NCBI RefSeq assembly: GCF_013705725.1
Contig: NZ_CP055482.1
Location: 1-64,000 of the forward strand
DNA: 64,000 nucleotides
Reading direction: 5' to 3'
Origin: Klebsiella sp. RHBSTW-00484
Lineage (GTDB): Bacteria > Pseudomonadota > Gammaproteobacteria > Enterobacterales > Enterobacteriaceae
The notes beneath the pieces are model-generated. The model saw only the letters and a list, made by a program, of their open reading frames with translations, did not search any database and had not been told where the DNA came from. The translations under genes were made by a program, and so were the position numbers. Position 1 is the first letter of the stretch, and each line of letters starts with the position of its first letter. Positions 31,501 to 39,560 of the stretch are shown one piece after another.

Positions 31501-32850
31501 GAGCCGATTCCGCAGGGTACGGCTGAAGTAATGTGGTCGGAAGATAAAATTAATTGGGTCGCGGGTGACACTACCTATACCGTGACTGCCGCTGAGAAGC
31601 TTCCGCCAACTATCTACGCCCGGATGCGCTATCTGGATTCAGACGACCTGGCTGAAGAGTCCTCCTGGAAAGAGACGTCTGCGCGGTTAACGGTCGCTAA
31701 ACCCAAGCGCCTTTCCGTTTCAGTGAGCAGCATTTCAAAGGTAGAGGTGGGAAGTAAAGTTACTTTAGATGGTAAATACTCCAACCCGAACAGTCGGTAC
31801 CAGAACGGAAATGACGTCATTGAAGAATGGACTGCCCCTGACGGACAGAAAATCAGAGGGCCTAAGTTGTCGATGACGCTGACAGAGGAGATGCTGGATA
31901 AGCAAGGCTATGCGGCATTTACATACAGTGCATGGCTCGCTGACAGCAAGGAAAGTACCATTTCCACGCGGAAAGTATCGATTAAGTCCTGGGTGTATAA
32001 GTTCCCTGAAATGAAAGTCAGTACGAAGCTAAAATACACTATGGCCCCGTCGACCTTACACGTCGCCCTGACCGGAATAAAAGACGGTGACTATCCGGGA
32101 GTAACTTATTCACGGGAGTGGATCTACGATAAGGAAAATATCTCCATTTCAAAAGATGAAGGAGATACGAAAGAGTTTGCAATTGCGAAGCCGGGTAAAT
32201 ATACGTTGATGATCGTTTTCCGCGATAACCGTAATAACGAACAGCGTATTGAAAATACCTTCGTCGTCGATGAGCAAACTCCGATGACTGTTGAAATGAC
32301 CCCAAAATTCTCTAATAAGTTCATGAGGGCTCCTCTTGATGTCACACTAAGATCTAATATTAAACTGGCGCACTCTGCTGACAGTATTGATACGGTGACG
32401 TATAAAGTAAATGGAGAGGTTGTCCAGGGTAGTAAAAACTATTGGGCTCAGGGAATTCCCGGTCTTACTGAGAAAAAATATGAAATCACGCTGGATGTTG
32501 TCAGTAAAATGGGACAGCGTGGTACAGCATCAGTAGATTTTGATGTTGTAAAAAACGCCGCTCCGCAATGTGTGCTAAGCCATACAGAATCCAATATGAG
32601 CTGGAGTTTCACAAATAAATGTGTCGATACTGATGGCAAACTGGTTCGTTATGAATGGTATATCAATGATGAACTAAGGAATGTTTTTGGCAGCACTGCG
32701 ACACTATCGAAAAATCTTAATCGTGGGAAGCAAGATATCCGTGTAGTCGCATATGATGATAGTGGAGATTCAGCAACACAGCGCACGGTCGTATATGGCC
32801 CAGATGAGGAAAAATCAAAGGCTGTAGAAACAACTGGTACATCGCAGTAA
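28552..32850 (+). CDS. Giant secreted Ig-like repeat protein, RSP-like
   Basis: This 1432-residue protein has a signal peptide (residues 1-24, cleavage SVHA-EA). The rest is a string of beta-sandwich domains with bacterial Ig-like features, such as YEITLDVVSKMGQRGTASVD and VRYEWYINDELRNVFGST with PKD-like ends near the C-terminus. Position and architecture resemble RSP, the R27-encoded large Ig-like protein reported to be exported and to affect conjugation; I infer that it is the counterpart. I see no membrane anchor, LPXTG motif or autotransporter barrel. The export route past the inner membrane is not visible. ATG 28552 is preferred to GTG 28543 because AGGTG is better spaced. Two dispersed 11 bp motifs lie inside (29512 and 31756). 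Confidence 0.75.
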   Translation: MRKSGLCLTLLFSLIASIKSVHAEAIMISGKLQADMPAVTFNPGPGDFVAFVNNNIITASGSGTACNVTVDDRATSTVDNLVCFFEWLPNSSGFTANGFTLTGIPNSSGDLKLPYKISYFSGTERQKVEVVKGEYTVNALVPVKPTITGLKSSMNGLVQEGYTLKSYIKDEVIRSFAVSVEPRNFVQYISIGSGSACEVPIGGTSCTIDVGSIKVSDSDLLIGSREITVTANSKNNYFAPPEAQKLTLTWDYRPPVVDHTLWNFTDEAKTISIGGQQIYTGAKTVAVAVKVPQEETEGEWWLPTAMTLTMVPDGVFKPTTKVTLDDGTVIDFKQSWVTPIRRTLQPVSGPQKVGDEYLYIFDLTDLTNGSYAATFTIENTSKNTSTYNEPESKLMLSDNPTLMVLKDGAALAKRAPVYFLNEIIVAAFQGQAGVADIKAVTIDNKVVELTPTNYKGIYYLPVGDDLDVNADHEITVVAENLYGKIVTFNTTFTYQPTGFALKNLEKDVTLYSRVRQYTDLMSQTAGDKCTLFTTEENAQAYLEWYGGKSDITACYPQWNNVPDGLEFYFKGRTPGLTGFFNKTGENLLDYQVYMINGRGSKAVSAKYRRVLTTQLPYNPILTYKKNKLVTGINPNTALAYTTGGEAARLLAKVVPADVTVYVSQNGGENTKTTFKNRSSNNDATTFVQRLKVAAAPLWTKNVFDIAVEYSKDPTMRTADTLNVYTVPDFSIRATMEVEDKKTATTMELPLKVSVGRYNNSTRKSSFSRTTMGDWDVTIYAQKSIYGKDPETGRFKTTYERTPLTEALPVNDAGVVETKIKIENMDLGNMRLVGIAKVRSPFADFELTRETSAVGIRVYKGEELEGNLSKSLIIGRIPLSTLVNFKSASTANSDALAPTEWQESSDNGQTWTMLSDMTGKRSISIRKTDVGKWLYRAKMTNKFTSKVSYSDVLTVVTYKQPKLSIDVAEILEGDDLPVSLLDNDEPIPQGTAEVMWSEDKINWVAGDTTYTVTAAEKLPPTIYARMRYLDSDDLAEESSWKETSARLTVAKPKRLSVSVSSISKVEVGSKVTLDGKYSNPNSRYQNGNDVIEEWTAPDGQKIRGPKLSMTLTEEMLDKQGYAAFTYSAWLADSKESTISTRKVSIKSWVYKFPEMKVSTKLKYTMAPSTLHVALTGIKDGDYPGVTYSREWIYDKENISISKDEGDTKEFAIAKPGKYTLMIVFRDNRNNEQRIENTFVVDEQTPMTVEMTPKFSNKFMRAPLDVTLRSNIKLAHSADSIDTVTYKVNGEVVQGSKNYWAQGIPGLTEKKYEITLDVVSKMGQRGTASVDFDVVKNAAPQCVLSHTESNMSWSFTNKCVDTDGKLVRYEWYINDELRNVFGSTATLSKNLNRGKQDIRVVAYDDSGDSATQRTVVYGPDEEKSKAVETTGTSQ

Positions 32851-32873
32851 GACAAATTTATGTACTGAAATAG

Positions 32874-32903
32874 AAGCCGGGACAGTAATGTCCCGGCTTT
32901 TTG
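32874..32903 (+). terminator. Rho-independent terminator after the Ig-like protein gene
   Basis: AAGCCGGGACA / TGTCCCGGCTTTTT forms a perfect 11 bp stem with a GTAA loop and a T tract, 23 bases after the stop. It separates the RSP cluster from the second transfer cluster. The 225 bases that follow hold one dispersed motif at 32934. Confidence 0.92.
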
Positions 32904-33128
32904 TCTTTGGTCTTTTGAATTGATTTCGTCGGAAAAGTTACTTTGCATGAACGGTGATACAAGTCTCATGAATCACCAATCAATGGCAATAATGAAAGAA
33001 AAAGAGGGGCGTAAATTATCAGAAATAACTGGCTTTGTAGAAATAATGACGGTCCAAAACATGGATAATAGGTATTAAGGTAATGTAAAAATTAGTCCTT
33101 TGGTTCCGGTATCTGAGAGAAGCAGGTT

Positions 33129-33641
33129 ATGAGCGAATACATACCTAAGAAGCGTGGGTTACTGAGTTTTGATTGGTACGTGCCGATCAATTTGGCAATT
33201 CTGATACTGGTACTGGCCATCTTCTTTACTCGATTTACATTTGGACATGGGCTATTAAATGGTTGTTTACCTGCTGATTTTTACATGATTGACTTGAAGG
33301 ATAAATCTGTCAAGGCAGGAAACATCATTGCATTTCATATGCCAAAATCAGTCCGATTTATACGTGAAAATGAGAAGGTTATTAAAATTGTGGCGGGGGT
33401 AGGCGGAGATCGCCTAAGAGTCACAATGGATGGCGTTTATAACGGGAGCAAGTTTTATAAAGCTAATGCCAGACGTATTTCAATGAAATACAACATACCT
33501 GCTGAGTCTATTGAAAGAGAATTAACTATTCCGAAAGGAGAAGTTTTTTTAATTGGCCAAACGGATCACTCATGGGACTCACGATTTTGGGGGCCGGTTA
33601 AGTTGACTTCAGTTATTGGGAAAACATATGCGATCTATTGA
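33129..33641 (+). CDS. trhP: TrhP/TraF-like S26 pilin-processing peptidase with Cys at the nucleophile position
   Basis: This 170-residue inner-membrane protein has one N-terminal membrane helix (residues about 17-35) and the S26 layout of RP4 TraF, which processes and cyclises pilin. The general-base Lys is K86 in VIKIVAGVGGDRL. The C-terminal box GQTDHSWDSRFWGPV matches the DSRxxGxV motif. At the place of the catalytic Ser, the sequence is NGCLPADFY, so Cys46 replaces Ser. The probable substrate is TrhA. It begins the second transfer cluster and overlaps trhW by 14 bases. Confidence 0.82.
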   Translation: MSEYIPKKRGLLSFDWYVPINLAILILVLAIFFTRFTFGHGLLNGCLPADFYMIDLKDKSVKAGNIIAFHMPKSVRFIRENEKVIKIVAGVGGDRLRVTMDGVYNGSKFYKANARRISMKYNIPAESIERELTIPKGEVFLIGQTDHSWDSRFWGPVKLTSVIGKTYAIY

Positions 33642-35136
33642 ATTAAAAACAACGATTAAGCCTCTGGCCACCTGCCTGGCGTTTTACGCCTTGATGTCCA
33701 CCGCTACGGCTAGCCCCCAGTATCAACAGGTTGCTGACGACATTGCTAGGCAAGCTCAAGTATTGGGCGCTCAGTCAACGCCGCCGGAAACAGCAGAAGG
33801 CCCGCTCTCGTCAGGCTCTCTGGATTCTCCGGATGTCCAGAAGTACGTCCGCCAGGCTGAAGCTTTGAAGCAAAACAGGGACATCAGTCAGCCAACGAAT
33901 CGGGGCTATGTACCGGGTATGAATGCTGACAGTGTGCAGGCGGTTATCGATCATACTCAGGCTATACGCGCTCAGAATAATAATTCTGAAGCAGTTAATG
34001 ACATTATTCGCAGACGTGATGAAATTCAGGGAAATATTCAGCTGAACGACTCAGCACTGAAGTCTGTCGAAAATAAACCAGAAGTAATGCGCAGCCAGTC
34101 GACGAATATCGAAAAAATGTTTGGTACCTCAGGGATCACCGCCGCTGACTTCGAACGAAAAATAGATAGCAGACGGGAAGAGGTGCTTTCGACAGAAAAC
34201 GGTATCACTATCTTTGCGTCATTTAGCCTGCCTGATTACGTCCTAGAAGATCTACTCCGTACCGCGTCACAAAATAAGGCGAGAGTGGTTTTTAATGGTC
34301 TGAAGAAAGGCACGACGCGTCTTCCGGAGACTCAGGCTGCAATCAATCAGTTGGTGGTGAAGGGGAAGTTTGACTCTCCACTGATTACGATTGACCCTGA
34401 TGCGTTTGACCAGTACCAGGTCACGCAGGTCCCGACAATTATCTCCCGTGAGGAATCCCGATTCGCTAAAATGGTCGGTTCGTTTAACGTTGATTTCTTC
34501 CAGCGAGAACTGGCCAGAAATCCCGATCAGGATATTTTACCTAATGCTGGTACGACCTATCCGGTCGAAGAGAAAAGCATTATTAAAGAGCTCGAAGAGC
34601 GAGCACAAAAGTATGACTGGGAGGGCGCCAAGAAGCGAGCTGTTGCAGACACATGGAAGAACCAATTCATGGTTAATCTGCCTCCGGCTCAGGAGCACAA
34701 GGAATGGTTAATTGACCCGACTATCAGGGTCACTCAGGACGTGAAAGATAAGCAGGGCCGCGTCATTGCTTCTGCGGGCGAGCTGATTAACCCGCTGAGC
34801 AGGTTCCCGCAGAACCTCACCATGATAATTTTTGACCCATTGAATCCGGGGCAGCTTGATTGGGCTGAGAAGCAATATCGCCAACTTCTTGGCAGCGGAC
34901 AGGTTATGCCGATGTTTACGCGAATTAAACAGGAAAATGGTTGGGACCATCTGAATGATCTGCGCGAGAAATTTAACGGGAAAGTATTCAAAGTCAATGA
35001 GCAAATTATTTCCCGCTTCCAGATTAAAAACACTCCAGTGTTGATTTCAACTGAAAAAGATAAATTCCGGATAACGCAATTCAGTGAAGCTGAAATACGT
35101 GGTGTTGGAGAAAAAATCTCGGCAGAGGAGAACTGA
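33628..35136 (+). CDS. trhW: TrbC-TraW fusion protein for pilus assembly
   Basis: This 502-residue exported protein joins two F proteins that are separate in F. The signal peptide ends near STATA. A variable region runs to about residue 185, then a TrbC-like domain (GITIFASFSLPDYVLEDLL to VPTIISREESRFAKM, about 190-290). A TraW domain follows from about 335 (DWEGAKKRAVADTWKNQF to TPVLISTEKDKFRITQF). Both act in the periplasm in pilus extension. The ATG at 33628 lies behind GGGA within the end of trhP. Confidence 0.88.
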   Translation: MRSIELKTTIKPLATCLAFYALMSTATASPQYQQVADDIARQAQVLGAQSTPPETAEGPLSSGSLDSPDVQKYVRQAEALKQNRDISQPTNRGYVPGMNADSVQAVIDHTQAIRAQNNNSEAVNDIIRRRDEIQGNIQLNDSALKSVENKPEVMRSQSTNIEKMFGTSGITAADFERKIDSRREEVLSTENGITIFASFSLPDYVLEDLLRTASQNKARVVFNGLKKGTTRLPETQAAINQLVVKGKFDSPLITIDPDAFDQYQVTQVPTIISREESRFAKMVGSFNVDFFQRELARNPDQDILPNAGTTYPVEEKSIIKELEERAQKYDWEGAKKRAVADTWKNQFMVNLPPAQEHKEWLIDPTIRVTQDVKDKQGRVIASAGELINPLSRFPQNLTMIIFDPLNPGQLDWAEKQYRQLLGSGQVMPMFTRIKQENGWDHLNDLREKFNGKVFKVNEQIISRFQIKNTPVLISTEKDKFRITQFSEAEIRGVGEKISAEEN

Positions 35137-35137
35137 T

Positions 35138-35269
35138 ATGAAGATCGGATTTATTTTAGGGGCGCTGCTGGCCACATGGCTGACTCTGAATTACCCGGAC
35201 CTGATGAGAGAGTATTTCAACAAAGTGGTTACGTATATGGAAAGCGTGACAACATTCATTACTAAATAG
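35138..35269 (+). CDS. Small single-pass membrane protein between trhW and trhU
   Basis: This 43-residue protein starts at the ATG one base after the trhW stop and overlaps the trhU start. An N-terminal hydrophobic helix (IGFILGALLATWLTL) is followed by an amphipathic tail (DLMREYFNKVVTYMESV). GAGGAG precedes the start with good spacing, which supports a real gene. Its position resembles that of small accessory proteins such as TrbE in F. Function unknown. Confidence 0.65.
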   Translation: MKIGFILGALLATWLTLNYPDLMREYFNKVVTYMESVTTFITK

Positions 35270-36336
35270 TGAGCGTGCCGGTGAAGAAGCTAAAAAAGTT
35301 ACTTTTGGAAATTTTGGTTGCTGTCATGCTGTCATTTTCCCTGCCTGCAATGACCATGGCCGCAGATACCGGCGTCCCGGGAGCAATGTGCCAGTCAGCT
35401 GGTGTGTGGCAGGGACTAATCAAAAATATCTGCTGGAGTTGCATCTTCCCGATGCGGATCATGGGAATTGGTGCGGCACCTGAAGGTGCCGCACCCTCAC
35501 GCCCCGGCTGCTATTGCACAGACCAAAATGGGATACCAGAAATCGGATGGCAGTTAAGTTTTTTCCAGCCAGTTAAAATCGTAGAAGTAGTGAAAAGCCC
35601 ATGGTGCAGCCCATTTTTGGAGGGAACCATGTTGCAAAAATCACAGTTCGATATTGGCAAGAGCAATACTAACCAGCCTATGACTGCTACAGAAGCCGGA
35701 TTCTACGACGTACATCTCTGGGAATTCCCGATCATGACAATGTTGAAATTGCTGATAATCGGTGAATGTACAGCAGAACCTTATATTGATGCCAGTCTGA
35801 CGTATATCAGCGAAGTTGATCCAATGTGGGAAAGTGATCTGTTGACGCTCGTGCTGAACCCCGAAGCTGTGGTATTTGCAAACCCTATTGCCTCAATGGT
35901 ATGTGCTGCTGACTGCGTGGCAGTGACTGCCGGAAAGGATAATTTGGCTGCCTATTTTTGTGCCGGTTGTGATGGTAACTTGTACCCGCTTACAGGGCAC
36001 GTCTATGCGAATGATGATGCCGTCAGAACCAGTTCCCTTATTACACAACGACTACTAACTAAGTTACATCGGCAAGGAATGCTAATGAGAACAATGGGAG
36101 CAGATGCAATGTGTGAGAAAACATGGGAATACTTCACTCCTCGTTCACAATATAGACTTTCAATGCTTTACCCAACGCCAGAAGCTAAAGGGCCTGATTG
36201 CTGCCATAGGCTTGGTGACTCCGTACATGATTGGTCAACGCTGAAAGGTGGACGAAAGAAAATAGGCATAGATAATTATGTCTATATGCTATGGAGATAT
36301 AATGACTGTTGCGTGCGTTTTAATCCCGGCGCTTAA
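35269..36336 (+). CDS. trhU: TraU-family periplasmic conjugation protein
   Basis: This protein of about 355 residues has a signal peptide ending near TMAA. It carries the TraU signature of many cysteines in CxxC-like contexts (NICWSCIFPMRI, CYCTDQNG, CAADCVAV, CAGCDGN, DCCHR, NDCCVRF) and the SEVDPMW segment. TraU is needed for DNA transfer and for normal pilus number. Its disulfides are probable substrates of the DsbC-like protein at 8659. Starts at GTG 35269, 35275 and 35281 are all possible. The last lies nearest the basic start of the signal peptide. A dispersed motif is at 35295-35305. Confidence 0.88.
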   Translation: MSVPVKKLKKLLLEILVAVMLSFSLPAMTMAADTGVPGAMCQSAGVWQGLIKNICWSCIFPMRIMGIGAAPEGAAPSRPGCYCTDQNGIPEIGWQLSFFQPVKIVEVVKSPWCSPFLEGTMLQKSQFDIGKSNTNQPMTATEAGFYDVHLWEFPIMTMLKLLIIGECTAEPYIDASLTYISEVDPMWESDLLTLVLNPEAVVFANPIASMVCAADCVAVTAGKDNLAAYFCAGCDGNLYPLTGHVYANDDAVRTSSLITQRLLTKLHRQGMLMRTMGADAMCEKTWEYFTPRSQYRLSMLYPTPEAKGPDCCHRLGDSVHDWSTLKGGRKKIGIDNYVYMLWRYNDCCVRFNPGA

Positions 36337-36354
36337 TTGCAGGAGGCTTTTAAT

Positions 36355-39300
36355 ATGAAAACTAGGAAATTAATTGCTTCAACAATTATTGCGTCTATGC
36401 TCGCAAATACTATGAGTTGGGCATTTTACGTTTCGCTCATTAACATGGTTATGACACCAAAAATATACGCAGCTGATGCGATATTTGATCAGTTGGAAAA
36501 CAATTTTGACCTTGCGAACCCCAACGCAAATCGAAATGCAACAACAAGTGCTCAGGATATTGTAGAGAAGTACAAGAATGCTGATTCCGGGGAAAACCTG
36601 AGCGGAAAAATATCAGATAAATATGTAGGTAAAGCAGATTCAATAAACTTAGACGTTGGGAAGTACGGGGCGCTGAACTCAAACGAAAGTGTTATGAGTA
36701 ATGCTGCATCTGACGGCAAGTCGATCGGTAAGACCGTACAGTTACCGAGCATGACGGGCGGTACGATCAACTCTAATTATACGAAAGAGGGGGCAAAGTT
36801 ACTTTCCAGAGACAGTAGCGGTAACATTGGTATAAGTAACAACACGAATACAACGGCAGGAACCAAAACCAGTACAGGAGAGCTATTCAGCTCAGAGCAG
36901 AAGCACAGTGATATTCAGTTTAATTCCGGTGGCCGGTATGGAGATGAGGATGGATTCATCAATGACATCAAAAATCGAAAAAGTCAGCTGTTTGAAGCGC
37001 AGAGTTACGATGGGGTTGCCTACCGTACACTGGTGAATGCAAATAAAGACAACCCAGCATCTAATATTAAACCTAACGACCCTATGTTCAATGCTGGCCG
37101 AAATGAAATTGGTAATGCTGTAGCCGGTACAGGCAACTGGCTACAGAGTTGCAATACGGAAACAAAAAAACAAACTATTACTACACACTATCCAGATTAT
37201 AAAGAGTTTTACTGCAACTCACCCAAGAAAGATAACTTTAATAGTTGCACAATAACTCGTGATTTTTCCGTACCTGTTTATATCTCAGGTGGTAATGGTG
37301 ATATGTCTATGTGCGGGGATAATTGTGTGAGGGTCTGGTTCGGCAGAAGAGACGACAACTATTGGAACGATGGAGTATATGACAACTCATTAACCTTAAA
37401 ATTTCATCCTGATGCAAAGCTTGCAACTGCGAAAATAATTAATGCAGAGTGGGATGATCATATGAGGGTCACGCTTGATGGAACGCAGATTTTTGCTCAC
37501 ATAGATGGAGAATATAGAAGTAGCAATTATCCATCACCACAAGGGCCATGGGAGCTGAAAAAATCATGGAAGCTTGACAAAGTCTACGATATTACCGACC
37601 AGGTAAGAAACTCTGTATATCAGGAGGTGGACCGTGAAGTGACAATGGCGTCACGCGTTTGGGTAGGTGGCGGTGGGGAAGGCTATTTTGAAGTTGAGCT
37701 GACTTTTGAAAATATGAAGCTGGAGGATAAACATATACAGGAACCCGCAGGTTGTTTTGATGCAGTACAAACGCCGAATTCATTCTGTCGGTTTGACCGG
37801 TTTGTGAACATGGATGTCGGTACAAAGCGGCTCCCGGAAACTGTGCTTAAAATGGCCACACCGCTTTATAAAGGCGATACCGGGTTCTTAACCTGGAAAA
37901 CAAACCTTGAAGGTTACTTCTGTGATCCCCTGGCGAAGGAAAAGCTGTGCTCATATGATGCGAAGGGAAACATCATGAAAGACGCCGCAGGAAAAGACCT
38001 CTGCTACAACTACGACGACATTAAAAATATGCCTGACGCTTGCGGCACATATAAAAATGATGCTGCGTGTGTGCTCGATACACAGACTTGTGCAGAAGGT
38101 TGGTTCGATGAAGGCACAAATACATGCTACATGTATGAGCAGAAATATACGTGTGACAGAGGTAAGGACGTCGTCAGAGAGGTAGAGTCACAGACTAACG
38201 CCTGTGTAGGTATGATCCCATGTTCTGGTGGAACATGCGAAACCGGCCCAAAAGAGGAAAACAATGATTTTGGGAAAGTGGCCGCGTACTCAAACATGGT
38301 TCAGTACATGCAGGGTGAGGCAAAATGCGAAGATCCCAACGACCCTAATTCCTGCTCCGTCTTTGAGGGGAAAGCAGAATGGTGCGGCAGGTCCGTTGGT
38401 TTTGTGAACGGGCTGGCCAAAACAGATTGCTGCGAACAGCCACAGGGTACCGCTGGCTCACTAGAGGCGATTATGCTGGCTGGGTCGATGATCCGAAACA
38501 CGAACTGGACACGAGTGAATGCTCAGCTGGTAAGCTGGACCGGTGGGGAGAGTGGAACCTGGGCTTCAATGGCTAACTCGGTTGGTGAATGGACAGCATC
38601 GGCAGGTAAAACTGTTGGTCAGATGTGGAACAATGTCACCAGTTCGCTAACCAGCGTCTACGAAAATGTGGCCGGTAACCTTGGGCGAACAGTAGGTTCA
38701 TCCACTGCTGGTGGAAGTGGTCAACTTGCTAAGGAGACAATGAGCTCTTTCGGGCTTGGTACCCTTAAGAAGATGGCCATGGAAAAAGCATATGACTTGC
38801 TTCCCGATACAGTAAGGGACTTCGTTTTTAAAAATGTAGCGACAACGGGTGGCGAAGTAGTCTTTTCAGCAGCAATTCAAAACTTTATGCTTGCATTAAA
38901 TGTCATTGGCTGGATTTATACCGCATATCAAATAACAAAAATGTTGCTTGAAATGCTTGTGGCCTGTGATCAAAAAGAAATGGAAGCGTCTATTCATAAA
39001 AATCAGAAATCCTGTTTCACACTGGATACTGAACGCTGTGTTAAATATCTCAATATGGGATTTACAAAGAAGTGTGTTAAAAAAGCAACAGACATGTGCT
39101 GCTACAATTCAATGTTATCTCGCGTGATTATGCAGCAGGCGTATCCTCAACTTGGAATAGATCCGGTTGCTTCGAGTTGCGTTGGATTATCAATTAGTCA
39201 AATACAGAGATTAGATTTTGATAAGATCGATTTAACTGAATGGATTAACGATGCCGTCCAGGTCGGAGAAGTTCCTGATCAGTACGCTACATTCTCCGAG

Positions 39301-39531
39301 TCATCGATAACAGAAAATTTGCCATTTAAAAATGAAAATTACCAACTTCCATCCCAAAGAACGAAAGAATCAATGGGTGGTGAGGATAATATGATAAAAG
39401 CTAGACAGGAAAATAATCAGGCAATTAAAGAGGAGAATGTGGACTGTAGCTATCTACCACGGCCCGCGATTTGTGAAGTTGGGTCAACTTATGTAGACCC
39501 AATTACTGGGAAGGAATTACCAAAATACTAA
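36355..39531 (+). CDS. trhN: TraN-family mating-pair stabilisation protein
   Basis: This 1058-residue protein has an N-terminal signal sequence (cleavage near IYAA), a long serine/asparagine-rich region (about 40-260) and a cysteine-rich body (about 270-730) with the TraN-like CSGGTCE segment. The hydrophobic and cysteine-rich C-terminal domain (about 790-960) contains CVKYLNMGF and CCYNSMLSRVI, typical of TraN. It sits in the donor outer membrane and contacts the recipient. GGAGG precedes ATG 36355. It is the last gene of this cluster, ahead of a shared terminator. A dispersed motif occurs at 36795. Confidence 0.9.
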   Translation: MKTRKLIASTIIASMLANTMSWAFYVSLINMVMTPKIYAADAIFDQLENNFDLANPNANRNATTSAQDIVEKYKNADSGENLSGKISDKYVGKADSINLDVGKYGALNSNESVMSNAASDGKSIGKTVQLPSMTGGTINSNYTKEGAKLLSRDSSGNIGISNNTNTTAGTKTSTGELFSSEQKHSDIQFNSGGRYGDEDGFINDIKNRKSQLFEAQSYDGVAYRTLVNANKDNPASNIKPNDPMFNAGRNEIGNAVAGTGNWLQSCNTETKKQTITTHYPDYKEFYCNSPKKDNFNSCTITRDFSVPVYISGGNGDMSMCGDNCVRVWFGRRDDNYWNDGVYDNSLTLKFHPDAKLATAKIINAEWDDHMRVTLDGTQIFAHIDGEYRSSNYPSPQGPWELKKSWKLDKVYDITDQVRNSVYQEVDREVTMASRVWVGGGGEGYFEVELTFENMKLEDKHIQEPAGCFDAVQTPNSFCRFDRFVNMDVGTKRLPETVLKMATPLYKGDTGFLTWKTNLEGYFCDPLAKEKLCSYDAKGNIMKDAAGKDLCYNYDDIKNMPDACGTYKNDAACVLDTQTCAEGWFDEGTNTCYMYEQKYTCDRGKDVVREVESQTNACVGMIPCSGGTCETGPKEENNDFGKVAAYSNMVQYMQGEAKCEDPNDPNSCSVFEGKAEWCGRSVGFVNGLAKTDCCEQPQGTAGSLEAIMLAGSMIRNTNWTRVNAQLVSWTGGESGTWASMANSVGEWTASAGKTVGQMWNNVTSSLTSVYENVAGNLGRTVGSSTAGGSGQLAKETMSSFGLGTLKKMAMEKAYDLLPDTVRDFVFKNVATTGGEVVFSAAIQNFMLALNVIGWIYTAYQITKMLLEMLVACDQKEMEASIHKNQKSCFTLDTERCVKYLNMGFTKKCVKKATDMCCYNSMLSRVIMQQAYPQLGIDPVASSCVGLSISQIQRLDFDKIDLTEWINDAVQVGEVPDQYATFSESSITENLPFKNENYQLPSQRTKESMGGEDNMIKARQENNQAIKEENVDCSYLPRPAICEVGSTYVDPITGKELPKY

Positions 39532-39535
39532 ATGT

Positions 39536-39560
39536 AGGGGCTGTAAAGCCCCTTTATTTT
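39536..39560. terminator. Hairpin between the convergent trhN and lipoprotein genes
   Basis: AGGGGCT / AGCCCCT with a short loop, followed on the plus strand by TTTATTTTTATTTT. It ends trhN transcription and may also serve the minus-strand gene, whose stop overlaps its right edge. Confidence 0.75.
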
